This document shows, piece by piece, positions 28,794 through 37,943 of a DNA stretch of 64,000 nt. The stretch is taken from positions 2,480,001-2,544,000 of the forward strand of contig NZ_CP032819.1 of the NCBI RefSeq assembly GCF_003991565.1, read 5' to 3'. The position numbers and the translations under genes were made by a program. Origin of the DNA: Butyricimonas faecalis (GTDB taxonomy: Bacteria > Bacteroidota > Bacteroidia > Bacteroidales > Marinifilaceae). Below the pieces are notes generated by a model. That model saw only the letters and a program-made list of their open reading frames with translations. It did no database searches and was not told the origin of the DNA. Position 1 is the first letter of the stretch. Every line of letters starts with the position of its first letter.

Positions 28794-29792
28794 TCATGAA
28801 TAAACAGGGGTATAAAATTGATCTTTTTTGATGACAGCAAACATTCTCGCGATCAGCTTTGCCCTGATCGCGTTAATGACCGTCATCTTGTTCTTTCCTT
28901 CCTTAACCTTTCTCTCGTAATACGCCTTTAACTCACCAGACTTCCTTCCCGTGATCGACAAGGCAGCCATGTGTAACAACGTCTTGATTTGCTTGTTCGC
29001 CCGCTGGGATACCTTGTTCCTGGAATGTTGACTGCTTCCCGAGGTGTAACGGAAAGGTGCTACCCCGGCATGACAGGCGAACTTGCGGGGATCATCGAAG
29101 CGCGTGAACGCTTCTGTCTCGATGATCAAGCAAAGGGCGACACTCGGCCCAACCCCCTCGACTGATAGCAACAACTCCCGCTGACGCCAGAGAACACGGC
29201 AGGAACGGATAATTGTCTCGACGAGTAGATCGATATCTTTGATCAATTTTTCCAGCTCTTCTATCAACCGTTCCAGTCTTTGAGCCTTCTCTTGATAGAC
29301 TCGATCAAGCATGAACTCTCGTTGGTCGGAGAGTTGCCCCTTGTACTTGGCCAAGTCCGACTTGTAAAGGTCTTGCTCGTTCCTTAACTGCTTGAGGCGC
29401 TCGATCTCTTCCCGAGGACGCTGGTAATAACGAGCGTTGTCACTGAAACGAGAGGCGTAGCGAGCGATTCGGTGAGCATCGACCTTGTCATTCTTCCCAC
29501 GTGAGAAGCCCGAAGAATACTTGATCTGCGCTGGATTTTCAAGCCATAAACCACAAGAGAGAGACTGGCAAGCGATTGACAGGGGGAAGGTGTACTGCCC
29601 CGTGTGCTCGGCACAGACTAGCAGGTTATCGATCGAGGTTTTAAAATCAACCAAGAACGTTTCCAGGAAACGACGTATCGACGGGATGTTATTGTTTACT
29701 ACTTCTTCAAGAACTATCGTGCCGTTTAGCAACACGCAAAAATCAAGTTTCTTTTTACTAACGTCTACCCCGATAAAATAAAAGTTTTCCAT
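28794..29792 (-). CDS. IS110-family transposase (DEDD recombinase)
   Basis: The ATG at 29792 gives MENFYFIGVDVSKKKLDF, the usual family N-terminus at 332 residues; the frame is open upstream to 29951, but that part lies in the element's non-coding end. The DEDD/RuvC-like site is visible: Asp in GVDVSK, Glu in CAEHTG, and two Asp in NDKVDAHRIARYA. A coiled coil follows (about 120-180). The C-terminal IS116/IS110/IS902 domain has LLSVEGVGPSVALCL, a helix-hairpin-helix, and the catalytic-serine region TSGSSQHSR. No frameshift is seen. Confidence 0.95.
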   Translation of the reverse strand: MENFYFIGVDVSKKKLDFCVLLNGTIVLEEVVNNNIPSIRRFLETFLVDFKTSIDNLLVCAEHTGQYTFPLSIACQSLSCGLWLENPAQIKYSSGFSRGKNDKVDAHRIARYASRFSDNARYYQRPREEIERLKQLRNEQDLYKSDLAKYKGQLSDQREFMLDRVYQEKAQRLERLIEELEKLIKDIDLLVETIIRSCRVLWRQRELLLSVEGVGPSVALCLIIETEAFTRFDDPRKFACHAGVAPFRYTSGSSQHSRNKVSQRANKQIKTLLHMAALSITGRKSGELKAYYERKVKEGKNKMTVINAIRAKLIARMFAVIKKDQFYTPVYS

Positions 29793-30044
29793 ATCTTTGT
29801 GTTTAGCAATTTGAAGAGGGAAAGGATATTGAACGTCACCTAAAAACCTTAACAACAAGAAAGTTAATTTCTTATACAGGTCCCCGTTCAAGAAAGCCAA
29901 GGTGTCCAAATAGGGGGATGAAGCTGTTTTCAAACACAGCTCACGGTTCACACCTCGGTTTCCTTTCTTTCAAATTAGTTCATACTTTACAAATATAAAT
30001 ATTACTTTTTTATTCCATTTACTTTTCATGATACAAAGCTAAGG
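29793..30044 (-). ncRNA. Candidate bridge RNA region of the IS110 element
   Basis: IS110 elements of the IS621 type make a structured bridge RNA from the non-coding end upstream of the transposase. This 252-nt region is in that position. On the minus strand it holds a hairpin gctgt/acagc (29940-29923), then tccccct, a tcccc/gggga stem, cctgtataag, and a hairpin aagaaa/tttctt. tccccct (29918-29912) equals the target plus strand left of the insertion. cctgtataag (29880-29871) matches 9 of 10 bases of the target minus strand across the insertion point. Their order is not the one I recall for IS621, so the guide assignment is tentative. Confidence 0.45.
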
Positions 30045-30289
30045 TTACACAGGGGGAGCGTTGATTACCAAGCGGTTTCCCCTCCTGTGCAAGGAGGGGT
30101 TAGGGGAGGTAGTCATTAAAAGACTGACTTGTTATACACACCTTTTTTTTATATTGAAAATCAACCGCATATATAATTAATGCAAATTCAATAGAAGACG
30201 TAAATTACTTTCTAGAGTATTACGGATATAGCACTAAAAGTATTCAATATCAATCGCATTATCTTGGGTTACAATGAACTTCTAATTGG

Positions 30290-30448
30290 ACAATAGAATT
30301 ACAAATCATTATTACTAGTGGATCACTTCCGAATATAAAGTTTTCAGTATGCTTATAAAACCCTATTAAAACGCTATTCCGTATAGCGTTTTAATAGCGT
30401 TCTAATAGCGTTTTAATAGCGCTTTACACGGTAGTGATCCGGATGCAA
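30290..30448. repeat. Repeat B, copy 1 (159 bp, nested hairpins)
   Basis: About 93% identical (11 differences in 159 by my count) to 52761-52919. It holds a perfect 15-bp hairpin (30363-30377 with 30383-30397, loop tccgt) followed by further copies of atagcgtt(t/c)taatag, all enclosed by ggatcact (30320-30327) and agtgatcc (30433-30440). It has no coding potential. It lies 142 bp before TonB paralogue 3. The bases from 30138 to 30289 and 30449 to 30589 show nothing I can assign. Confidence 0.9.
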
Positions 30449-30589
30449 GTATGTATTAATCCTGACATCGCGTGTTAAATCGGATGTAATACCGGATTAT
30501 TTCCCGATAAACTCCCATTCATTCATTTTGATTTTCAGCTATTTTTTTGTACCTTAGAGGTATAAGCTTAACCATCATAAATAAACATT

Positions 30590-31300
30590 ATGGAAGTGAA
30601 AAAATCATCAAAGGCAAACCTCGAAAACAAAAAAGGAATCTTCTTCGAGATCGGACTAATCGTAGCGTTAGCCTGCATATTCCTTGCTTTCGAGTGGAAA
30701 GTCGACGTGAAGATGGAAGAAGGCTTCATAGTAATAAACACGGAAGAACAGTTGGACGAGGAAATCATACCCGTTACGCAACGGATGCAACAAGCACTTC
30801 CGCCACCACCTCCCGCACCTCGGTTAACCGACTTGATAGAGATCGTAGATGAAGAGATAAATCTAGATGACAACCTGGACATCATAGACGCGGAAGCCAA
30901 CGTTGCCAATCACGGAGTCTACGACTTTAGCGGTACGGGTAGCGGGTACGAGGGTGAATACGGGTATGGAGATGAATATTCCGGAGAATCCGAAGTATTC
31001 GCGGTTGTTGAAGAGATGCCGAGATTCCCGGGAGGCAATGTACAGAAATGGATTACCAAACACATCAAATACCCGATGGTTGCCCAGGAAAATAATATCC
31101 AAGGCAAAGTTTTTGTACAATTTGTCATCGAGAAAGACGGTAGCGTTTCAAACGTGAATGTCACCAGATCCGTGGATCCTTCCCTCGACAAGGAGGCCAT
31201 TCGTGTCATTCAATCCATGCCGAAATGGATTCCCGGAAAGCAACGAAAGAAACCGGTGAGAGTGTCTTTCACGGTTCCTATTAATTTCCAATTACAATAA
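30590..31300 (+). CDS. TonB-family energy transducer, paralogue 3
   Basis: A 236-residue protein with an N-terminal helix (EIGLIVALACIFLAFEW), proline run (LPPPPPAPR), a Gly/Tyr/Glu-rich linker (about 105-130, GTGSGYEGEYGYGDEY) and a TonB C-terminal domain (MPRFPGGNVQKWITKHIKYP). It is closest to the gene at 26679, differing mainly in the linker. The IS110 element and repeats A and B now lie between this copy and hflX. Its ATG is 12 bp after a taagctta stretch, with no Shine-Dalgarno seen. Confidence 0.93.
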   Translation: MEVKKSSKANLENKKGIFFEIGLIVALACIFLAFEWKVDVKMEEGFIVINTEEQLDEEIIPVTQRMQQALPPPPPAPRLTDLIEIVDEEINLDDNLDIIDAEANVANHGVYDFSGTGSGYEGEYGYGDEYSGESEVFAVVEEMPRFPGGNVQKWITKHIKYPMVAQENNIQGKVFVQFVIEKDGSVSNVNVTRSVDPSLDKEAIRVIQSMPKWIPGKQRKKPVRVSFTVPINFQLQ

Positions 31301-31333
31301 ACGAACAAAGGCTGCGTTGCAGCCTTTGTTCGT
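31301..31333. terminator. Bidirectional terminator between TonB paralogue 3 and tyrS
   Basis: A perfect 15-bp stem (acgaacaaaggctgc with its complement) with a 3-nt loop, immediately after the TonB stop, serving both convergent genes. Confidence 0.85.
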
Positions 31334-31350
31334 TTATCCCATCAACTCGC

Positions 31351-32643
31351 TTACTTTACCGTAATCAAGAAATAATTCTTTTTTCCACTCTGTAGAAGGA
31401 TAAATTTGCCGTCAATCAAATATTCGGGAGTAACGACTAATTCTTGATCCTGCACTTTTTCCTTATTTATACTGATCGCGTTTCCTTTCAAAGCTCGCCG
31501 AGCCTCGCCTTTTGAAGACATCATGGAAGTTTTCTCTGCCATCAAGTCCACGATAGGAATCCCAGCCTCTAAATCCGTTCGTGCCACCTCAAATTGAGGA
31601 ACCCCCTCGAAAACGGACAATAGCGTGTCTTCATCCAAACGTTTCAACACGTCGGATGTCGCGTTACCGAAAAGGATTTGCGAGGCTTCCAAAGCCGAAT
31701 TATAAGCTTCTTCCCCGTGAATCAAGCAAGTCACTTCTTTTGCCAGCACTTTCTGCAGTTTTCTTAAATGCGGGGCCTCTTGATGCTCGGCAATCAAGGC
31801 ATCAATCTCGGCCGGTGGCAATATCGTGAAAATCTTGATATACCGGGCAGCATCCTCGTCCGTGCTGTTCAGCCAGAACTGGTAGAATTTGTATGGAGAC
31901 GTGCGCCGCGGGTCTAACCACACGTTACCGGACTCTGTTTTCCCGAATTTCTTCCCGTCACTCTTGGTCATTAATGGCCAAGTCAAACCATAAGCTTCTC
32001 CGCCATCTTTCCGGCGAATCAACTCTCCTCCCGTGGTGATATTCCCCCATTGGTCGGAACCACCCATTTGCAACAAGCAGTTATAATTACGACGCAAGTA
32101 CAAGAAGTCATACCCTTGCACCAACTGATAAGTGAATTCCGTGAACGACATGCCGTTCGTTGAATCGGCACTCAAGCGTTTTTTCACGGAATCTTTTGAC
32201 ATCATGTAATTCACGGTGATGTGTTTTCCCACTTCCCGAATAAAATCGAGGAAAGAGAAGTTTTTCATCCAGTCATAATTATTCACCATGATTGCCGCGT
32301 TCGACTCGCTGGAATTGAAATCAATAAACTTGGACAACTGGGCTTTAATTCCCGCCATATTTTTCTGAATGGTATCCTCGTCCAACAAATTCCGTTCTAA
32401 GGATTTACCGCTGGGATCTCCAATCATGCCCGTCGCTCCACCTATCACGAAAATCGGTTTGTGCCCGGCCATCTGCAAATGTTTCATCATCATAACCGAC
32501 ACGAGGTGACCGATATGCAAGGAATCAGCCGTCGGGTCAATTCCGACATAAGCCGTCGTTTGCTCTTTTGCCAATTGTTCTTCGGTTCCCGGCATGATGT
32601 TATGGATCATCCCTCTCCATCTTAGTTCTTCAACAAAATTCAT
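31351..32643 (-). CDS. tyrS: Tyrosyl-tRNA synthetase
   Basis: A 430-residue class I synthetase. The HIGH motif appears as SLHIGHLV, and the KMSKS-type loop as [10 protein letters not shown], the usual TyrS variant. YDFLYL and GGSDQWGNI line the tyrosine site. A C-terminal S4-like RNA-binding domain starts near residue 365. The ATG at 32643 gives the standard [11 protein letters not shown] start. Confidence 0.97.
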   Translation of the reverse strand: MNFVEELRWRGMIHNIMPGTEEQLAKEQTTAYVGIDPTADSLHIGHLVSVMMMKHLQMAGHKPIFVIGGATGMIGDPSGKSLERNLLDEDTIQKNMAGIKAQLSKFIDFNSSESNAAIMVNNYDWMKNFSFLDFIREVGKHITVNYMMSKDSVKKRLSADSTNGMSFTEFTYQLVQGYDFLYLRRNYNCLLQMGGSDQWGNITTGGELIRRKDGGEAYGLTWPLMTKSDGKKFGKTESGNVWLDPRRTSPYKFYQFWLNSTDEDAARYIKIFTILPPAEIDALIAEHQEAPHLRKLQKVLAKEVTCLIHGEEAYNSALEASQILFGNATSDVLKRLDEDTLLSVFEGVPQFEVARTDLEAGIPIVDLMAEKTSMMSSKGEARRALKGNAISINKEKVQDQELVVTPEYLIDGKFILLQSGKKNYFLITVK

Positions 32644-32720
32644 CGATTCTTAATTTTTAATTCGCCTTTGGCGAGTTATAGGTTAACAAGTTATGCGTTT
32701 TTCAACTCTTATCTTTTATC

Positions 32721-33227
32721 TTATTTTATCGTGTTTTCGTAAACACCATTTGCAAAGTTAACAAAAGGTTTGTACAACAAGCTATCACTTTTCGTTTTTG
32801 CCGAAATAAAATCATAACGCACGTCCAGCGCGTTCACGATGAAAAGTACCACGCTCACCACGATGGCCGCTTTCAACACCCCCATCACGATCCCGAACAA
32901 CTTGTTAAACAATCCCAATGAAACCATATCTATCAACTTGGTCAACAATTTCCCAAGCAGGTGCATCAAGATAATAACCAGCAGGAAGGTCACGGCAAAA
33001 GCGATGTAATAGGCATAAGATTCCGGCAAGACCACGAAATCTTTCAAAAAATTCTCCACGTTCACGGCATATCTCAACGAGATAAAAACTCCCAGCACCA
33101 ACGCAAATAACGTTGACATTTCAATAATCAACCCCTGGCTAAAGCCTTTATACGCCCCGTATAGCAACGGCAGCAATATAATCACATCAATGTAATTCAC
33201 CGTTAAATTATTAATCACTTTATTCAA
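32721..33227 (-). CDS. CvpA-family membrane protein
   Basis: A 168-residue protein with four predicted membrane helices. YIDVIILLPLLYGAYKGFSQG is the typical CvpA N-terminus. The family was named for colicin V production, but its general role is unclear. It is 77 bp upstream of tyrS on the same strand and divergent from aspS. Confidence 0.85.
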   Translation of the reverse strand: MNKVINNLTVNYIDVIILLPLLYGAYKGFSQGLIIEMSTLFALVLGVFISLRYAVNVENFLKDFVVLPESYAYYIAFAVTFLLVIILMHLLGKLLTKLIDMVSLGLFNKLFGIVMGVLKAAIVVSVVLFIVNALDVRYDFISAKTKSDSLLYKPFVNFANGVYENTIK

Positions 33228-33442
33228 ATTTCAAAGATAAGCATTTGTCCACGTTTCAACACAAAATCGGGATAATAATATTGAAAAAATCCGACAACAT
33301 TTCCTTCTCAGCTTCTGTCGATCTTTCACTGATCACTTCATTTTCAGTATCCATACTTCAATTTTCAATTATTTATGCCTTAAACTGACAAATTCTTACT
33401 ATTTTCGCACAATGTTTATGCCAGAATTAAAATTGAGAATTT

Positions 33443-35188
33443 ATGTATAGAACACATACTTGTGGGCAGCTAAGAATGGAGAACGTGAATGAAAGCGTTT
33501 GTCTTAGCGGATGGGTACAGAAAGTACGGAAACTTGGAGCCATGACCTTCGTGGATCTTCGTGACCGTTACGGGATTACCCAATTGGTGGTCGAGGAGTC
33601 GGCTCCCGAAGAGATTAAAGCTAACGTGGCAAGGCTCGGACGTGAATTCGTGATCCAGGTAAAGGGTACGGTGATTGAAAGAGCCAGCAAAAACAATAAA
33701 ATACCGACAGGCGATATCGAGATTATCGTGAAAGAATTGAATATTCTGAGCGAATCGGAAGTTCCGCCTTTCACGATCGAGGATCAAACCGACGGGGGAG
33801 ATGAAATCCGGATGAAATACCGTTACCTGGATTTACGTCGCTCTTGTGTTCGCAAGAACTTGGAATTACGCCACCGCATGGCACAATTGACCCGGAATTA
33901 TTTGAGTAACTTGAACTTTATCGAGGTGGAAACCCCGGTATTGATCAAGAGTACGCCCGAGGGTGCCCGTGATTTCGTGGTACCTTCCCGTATGAACCAA
34001 GGTCAATTTTATGCCCTGCCGCAAAGTCCGCAGACGTTCAAGCAACTGTTGATGGTTTCCGGCTTCGACCGTTATTTCCAGATCGTGAAATGTTTCCGGG
34101 ACGAGGATTTACGGGCTGACCGTCAACCCGAGTTCACGCAGATCGACTGCGAGATGTCATTCGTGGAGCAAGAAGACGTGTTGGAGATTTTCGAAGGTTT
34201 GATCCGTCACTTGTTCAAAGAAGTTCGCGGTGTTGACATTCCCAAATTGGAGAGAATGACCTGGATGGATGCCATGGAACAATACGGCTGCGACAAACCG
34301 GATCTTCGTTTCGGGATGAAGATCGTGGATTTGACCGCTGTTGCCAAAGGGAAGGATTTTGCCGTGTTTAACGATGCAGAATATATCGGGGCCATCCGCG
34401 CACCTAAATGTGCCGGATATACCCGTAAACAACTGGATGAATTGACGGACTTCGTGAAACGCTCGCAAATCGGGGCCAAAGGTTTGGTTTACGTGAAATA
34501 CAACGAGGACGGGACTTTCAAATCTTCTGTTGATAAATTTTACACGGAAGCCGATTTGAAAGTATGGGCAGAAGCCTGTGAGGCAGAACCGGGGGATTTG
34601 CTCCTGATTCTAGTCGGTCCGAAATTCAAGACTCTTCCCCAATTGTGCGAATTACGCTTGGAAATGGGGGACCGGCTGGGATTACGGGATAAGGATGTAT
34701 TCAAACCCTTGTGGGTGGTAGATTTCCCCTTGTTGGAATGGGACGAGGAAACCCAGCGTTTCTATGCCATGCACCACCCGTTTACCTCCCCGAAGCCGGA
34801 GGATATTCCATTAATGGATACCGATCCGGGTAAGGTTCGAGCCAATGCTTACGACATGGTCATCAATGGCGTGGAGGTTGGTGGCGGTTCTATCCGTATT
34901 CACGATTCGGCATTACAATCCAAGATGTTCGATTGCCTGGGTTTCACTCACGAGGCCGCACAGGCTCAGTTCGGGTTCCTCATGGGAGCATTCAAGTTCG
35001 GGGCGCCTCCTCACGGTGGTATCGCGTTCGGTTTCGACCGGTTAGCCTCGATGTTTGCCGGGTTGGATTCCATCCGCGACGTGATTGCTTTCCCGAAGAA
35101 CAATTCCGGGCGTGACGTGATGATTGATTCCCCCGCTGAAATCTCTCCGGAGCAGTTCAAGGAACTGGGAATTAAATTAGAAATTTAA
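33443..35188 (+). CDS. aspS: Aspartyl-tRNA synthetase
   Basis: A 581-residue class II synthetase of the bacterial type. The N-terminal OB fold binds the anticodon ([20 protein letters not shown]). The catalytic core has motif 2 [18 protein letters not shown], the bacterial GAD insertion in the middle and motif 3 [22 protein letters not shown] and LPQSPQ are also typical. Start ATG at 33443. Confidence 0.97.
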   Translation: MYRTHTCGQLRMENVNESVCLSGWVQKVRKLGAMTFVDLRDRYGITQLVVEESAPEEIKANVARLGREFVIQVKGTVIERASKNNKIPTGDIEIIVKELNILSESEVPPFTIEDQTDGGDEIRMKYRYLDLRRSCVRKNLELRHRMAQLTRNYLSNLNFIEVETPVLIKSTPEGARDFVVPSRMNQGQFYALPQSPQTFKQLLMVSGFDRYFQIVKCFRDEDLRADRQPEFTQIDCEMSFVEQEDVLEIFEGLIRHLFKEVRGVDIPKLERMTWMDAMEQYGCDKPDLRFGMKIVDLTAVAKGKDFAVFNDAEYIGAIRAPKCAGYTRKQLDELTDFVKRSQIGAKGLVYVKYNEDGTFKSSVDKFYTEADLKVWAEACEAEPGDLLLILVGPKFKTLPQLCELRLEMGDRLGLRDKDVFKPLWVVDFPLLEWDEETQRFYAMHHPFTSPKPEDIPLMDTDPGKVRANAYDMVINGVEVGGGSIRIHDSALQSKMFDCLGFTHEAAQAQFGFLMGAFKFGAPPHGGIAFGFDRLASMFAGLDSIRDVIAFPKNNSGRDVMIDSPAEISPEQFKELGIKLEI

Positions 35189-35289
35189 AATTTAGAGTTT
35201 AGAATTTAGAATGAATAGAATCACTAAATCGAAAATTACTGATTCCCCAATCTAAAATCTAAAATCATTAAATCTAAAATTGATAAGCG

Positions 35290-36414
35290 GTGTTTTTTAA
35301 AGACGTCATAGGACATGAAGAGATAAAGCAACGACTGATTACTTCCCTGCAAACGGGAAGAATCAGTCATGCACAACTCTTTTCCGGCGATACGGGAGCG
35401 GGGTCGCTGGCCCTGGCGTTAGCTTTCACGCAATACCTTTTCTGCACGGGCGACAAACATGAAGATGCTTGTGGGGTATGTCCGGAGTGCAAGAAGATGC
35501 AGAAATTGATCCACCCGGATTTACATTTTGTCTTTCCCGTGGTAAAATCTGCCAAAATAAAAACACCGATCAGTGACGAGTATATCAACGAATGGCGCAA
35601 TCTTCTGCTCAAAAGTCCATACATCGACATGGAAGAGTGGTTGGGAGCGATGGGCGACGAAAATGCCCAAGCCTTGATATACACGGAAGAAAGCGGGAAT
35701 ATTCTCCGAAAACTCAACTTGAAATCCTTCGAATCGGACTACAAGGTTATGATCATCTGGCTACCCGAAAAGATGAAAACGGAATGTTCCAACAAGCTTT
35801 TAAAGATATTGGAAGAACCCTATCCAAACACGCTATTTCTGTTAGTCACCGAACACGCCGAGGAGATTATCACCACGATTCTCTCGCGTACCCAGCGGAT
35901 TAATGTACCCCCTCTGACCCAAGAAGACATAGCGGAACAACTGGTTCTTCAAAAACACTTGGTTCGGGAGTCGGCTGACCAAGTCGCTCACGTGGCATCC
36001 GGTAGCTGGTTGAGAGCCCTCCGTATGCTGAACGAGACCGACGAATCTATATACAACCAAGAGAAATTCGTGCAGATGATGCGTCTCTGCTGGGAACGGA
36101 AAATGCTTCCCGTCAACGAATTTGTCAACGAACTCGCTTCTCTCGGAAGAGAAAAGCAAAAAAGTTTCCTGATGCACTGCATCCGTATGTTACGGGAAAA
36201 CTTTGTCAAAAACTTTGGTATTGAAAAAATAGTATACATGACGGAACGGGAGAAAACTTTCTCCACGAGATTCTCTCCCTACGTTCATGAAGGCAACATC
36301 ATTCCCCTTTTCGATGAATTCGAACGCGCATACAGCGACATCATCCGGAACGGGAACGGGAAAATAATTTTCACGGATCTTTGTATCAAGGTGATGCAAA
36401 ACATCAGACCGTGA
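35290..36414 (+). CDS. holB: DNA polymerase III delta' subunit-like clamp-loader protein
   Basis: A 374-residue AAA+ protein related to HolB. The start is GTG (reads MFFKDVIGHEEIKQRL), the family's usual N-terminus. The P-loop is degenerate (SGDTGAGSLALAL, no Lys), which fits the non-hydrolysing delta' subunit. A zinc-binding cluster CGVCPECKKM lies near residue 60. KLLKILEEPYPNTLFLLVTE and ILSRTQ are also typical. It is followed at 107 bp by a PSP1/RicT gene, a common Bacteroidetes neighbour. Confidence 0.9.
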   Translation: MFFKDVIGHEEIKQRLITSLQTGRISHAQLFSGDTGAGSLALALAFTQYLFCTGDKHEDACGVCPECKKMQKLIHPDLHFVFPVVKSAKIKTPISDEYINEWRNLLLKSPYIDMEEWLGAMGDENAQALIYTEESGNILRKLNLKSFESDYKVMIIWLPEKMKTECSNKLLKILEEPYPNTLFLLVTEHAEEIITTILSRTQRINVPPLTQEDIAEQLVLQKHLVRESADQVAHVASGSWLRALRMLNETDESIYNQEKFVQMMRLCWERKMLPVNEFVNELASLGREKQKSFLMHCIRMLRENFVKNFGIEKIVYMTEREKTFSTRFSPYVHEGNIIPLFDEFERAYSDIIRNGNGKIIFTDLCIKVMQNIRP

Positions 36415-36521
36415 GAAACATAAAGAATGAAAAGATATAAACTAAAATTGAACAATTGAAACCCGAAAATAAACATCACACTATTTTCAATTTTCAATTT
36501 TCAATTTTCAATGAATACAGT

Positions 36522-37943
36522 ATGAGCGAGATTAACGAAGAAGAAGTACAAAATAACTCCGAAAATAAAAATATAAAGCAACAACCACAGGTTGTCCCCG
36601 TGATTGACCACCGCCTGCTGGCAGGGAAACTCACGGTCTATAACTGGATGGAAGATACCCCGGAAGGATGCGCTCCTTCTGACATCGTGGAAGTCCGGTT
36701 TAAGAATACAAGGAAGGGTTTTTATTTAAACAACAGCAACCTGAAGCTGAACATCGGGGACATCGTGGCCGTGGAAGCCGCCTTGGGGCATGACATCGGG
36801 ATCGTATCTCTCACGGGTGAACTCGTGCGGGAACAGATGAGGCTGAAAAAAATTGATCTGGAACGTAATCCCTTGAGGAAAATATACCGCAAGGCAAAAC
36901 CTCACGACATCGAAAAATGGCAACAGGCTATCGCCTTGGAACACGACACGATGATCCGGTCACGTGTCATCGCCGCCGATTTAGGACTCGACATGAAGAT
37001 CGGGGACGTGGAGTACCAAGGGGACAAGACAAAAGCCATCTTTTACTACATTGCCAATGACCGCGTGGATTTCCGGAAGTTGATCAAGATTCTGGCAGAA
37101 ACTTTCCACATCCGGATCGAGATGAAGCAGATCGGAGCCCGTCAGGAGGCGGGACGTATCGGGGGAATCGGGTCGTGCGGACGTAAATTATGCTGTTCCA
37201 CGTTCATCACGAATTTTATTTCCGTTTCCACTTCAGCCGCCCGTTATCAGGACATCTCCTTGAACCCGCAAAAGCTGGCAGGCCAATGCGGCAAGTTGAA
37301 ATGTTGTCTGAACTACGAGGTAGACGCTTATATTGACGAGCAAAAAGATTTCCCGTCCACCAACATCTGGCTGAACACGGGTGAAGGGATGCTTTATCAC
37401 CAAAAAACAGATATTTTTGGTCGCAATATGTCCTACTCTTTCGACAAAGAAGGACGCGGTACGCTGATCAAATTGTCCGTTGCCCGCGTGAAGGAGATCA
37501 TTGCCATGAATAAACGGGGACAAATTCCGGCAAAAGCCATCGAAGCGGAAAAAGAGGAACAAGTGAGTATCGGCTACACGGACGGGGTGGGAGAAGAAAG
37601 TTTGAATCGTTTTGACGAGAAAAAACAAAATCAAAGCAAACGAAATCATTCGAGAAATCGTAATAATCGAAAAAATAACCAGAAGGAAAACAGTAACACG
37701 AATAACGAGAACAAACCCAAGGAGAATCCGGGGAACAATACGGGAAACAAACCTGAAAACAGAAACGAAAACAGGCAAGGCAACAGACCTAAGCGCAGGC
37801 CCGAAAACCGGAATAACAATCAACAGGGCAATCGTTCCAACGAGAAACCGGCTAATCGTCCGGAGGGATCGAAAGTGTTGCGTAAACAAGACAAAAACAA
37901 TAAACCGGAAAACAAGGAAAATAATAAACCTGCTGAACAATGA
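36522..37943 (+). CDS. ricT: PSP1/RicT-like protein with long basic Asn-rich tail
   Basis: The ATG at 36522 (MSEINEEE) is preferred; the frame runs back to 36456 only through an AT-rich tandem repeat. The PSP1 domain spans about residues 60-260. Conserved cysteines appear in GSCGRKLCCSTF and GQCGKLKCCLNYE, which in B. subtilis RicT (YaaT) help hold an iron-sulfur cluster in a complex affecting RNA processing. The last 110 residues are low complexity, rich in Asn, Lys, Arg and Glu, and probably disordered. It overlaps the rhomboid start by 4 bp. Confidence 0.88.
   Translation: MSEINEEEVQNNSENKNIKQQPQVVPVIDHRLLAGKLTVYNWMEDTPEGCAPSDIVEVRFKNTRKGFYLNNSNLKLNIGDIVAVEAALGHDIGIVSLTGELVREQMRLKKIDLERNPLRKIYRKAKPHDIEKWQQAIALEHDTMIRSRVIAADLGLDMKIGDVEYQGDKTKAIFYYIANDRVDFRKLIKILAETFHIRIEMKQIGARQEAGRIGGIGSCGRKLCCSTFITNFISVSTSAARYQDISLNPQKLAGQCGKLKCCLNYEVDAYIDEQKDFPSTNIWLNTGEGMLYHQKTDIFGRNMSYSFDKEGRGTLIKLSVARVKEIIAMNKRGQIPAKAIEAEKEEQVSIGYTDGVGEESLNRFDEKKQNQSKRNHSRNRNNRKNNQKENSNTNNENKPKENPGNNTGNKPENRNENRQGNRPKRRPENRNNNQQGNRSNEKPANRPEGSKVLRKQDKNNKPENKENNKPAEQ

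Larger units (their letters stand above)
28770..30044 (-). mobile_element. IS110-family insertion sequence, about 1275 bp
   Basis: The limits come from comparison with the uninterrupted repeat at 52316-52464 and are certain to about one base, because one T is shared at the junction. The element has a single transposase gene on the minus strand, only 24 bp after its stop, and a 252-bp non-coding region before its start. I see no terminal inverted repeats and no target duplication beyond 1 bp, as expected for IS110. The transposase is intact, so the element may be active. Confidence 0.88.
28720..30137. repeat. Palindromic repeat A, copy 1, split by IS110 element
   Basis: The left part (28720-28769) matches 52319-52369 with a 1-nt indel and a few substitutions. 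The right part (30045-30137) matches 52370-52462. The terminal inverted repeats are gtctaacaagtc and gacttgttatac. Everything between the halves is the IS110-family element. Without it the repeat would be about 143 bp. Confidence 0.88.

Noticed and set aside
29793..29951. N-terminal extension of the IS110 transposase to 29951
   Set aside because: The family N-terminus (GVDVSK) fits the ATG at 29792, and the extra part lies in the structured non-coding end of the element.
30363..30425. Short regularly spaced units (atagcgtt(t/c)taatag) as a possible CRISPR array
   Set aside because: Units are directly adjacent with no spacers and no cas genes are nearby; they form hairpin arms of repeat B.
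36456..36521. Upstream start of the RicT-like gene
   Set aside because: It would translate a tandem attttca repeat; the ATG at 36522 gives a normal N-terminus.
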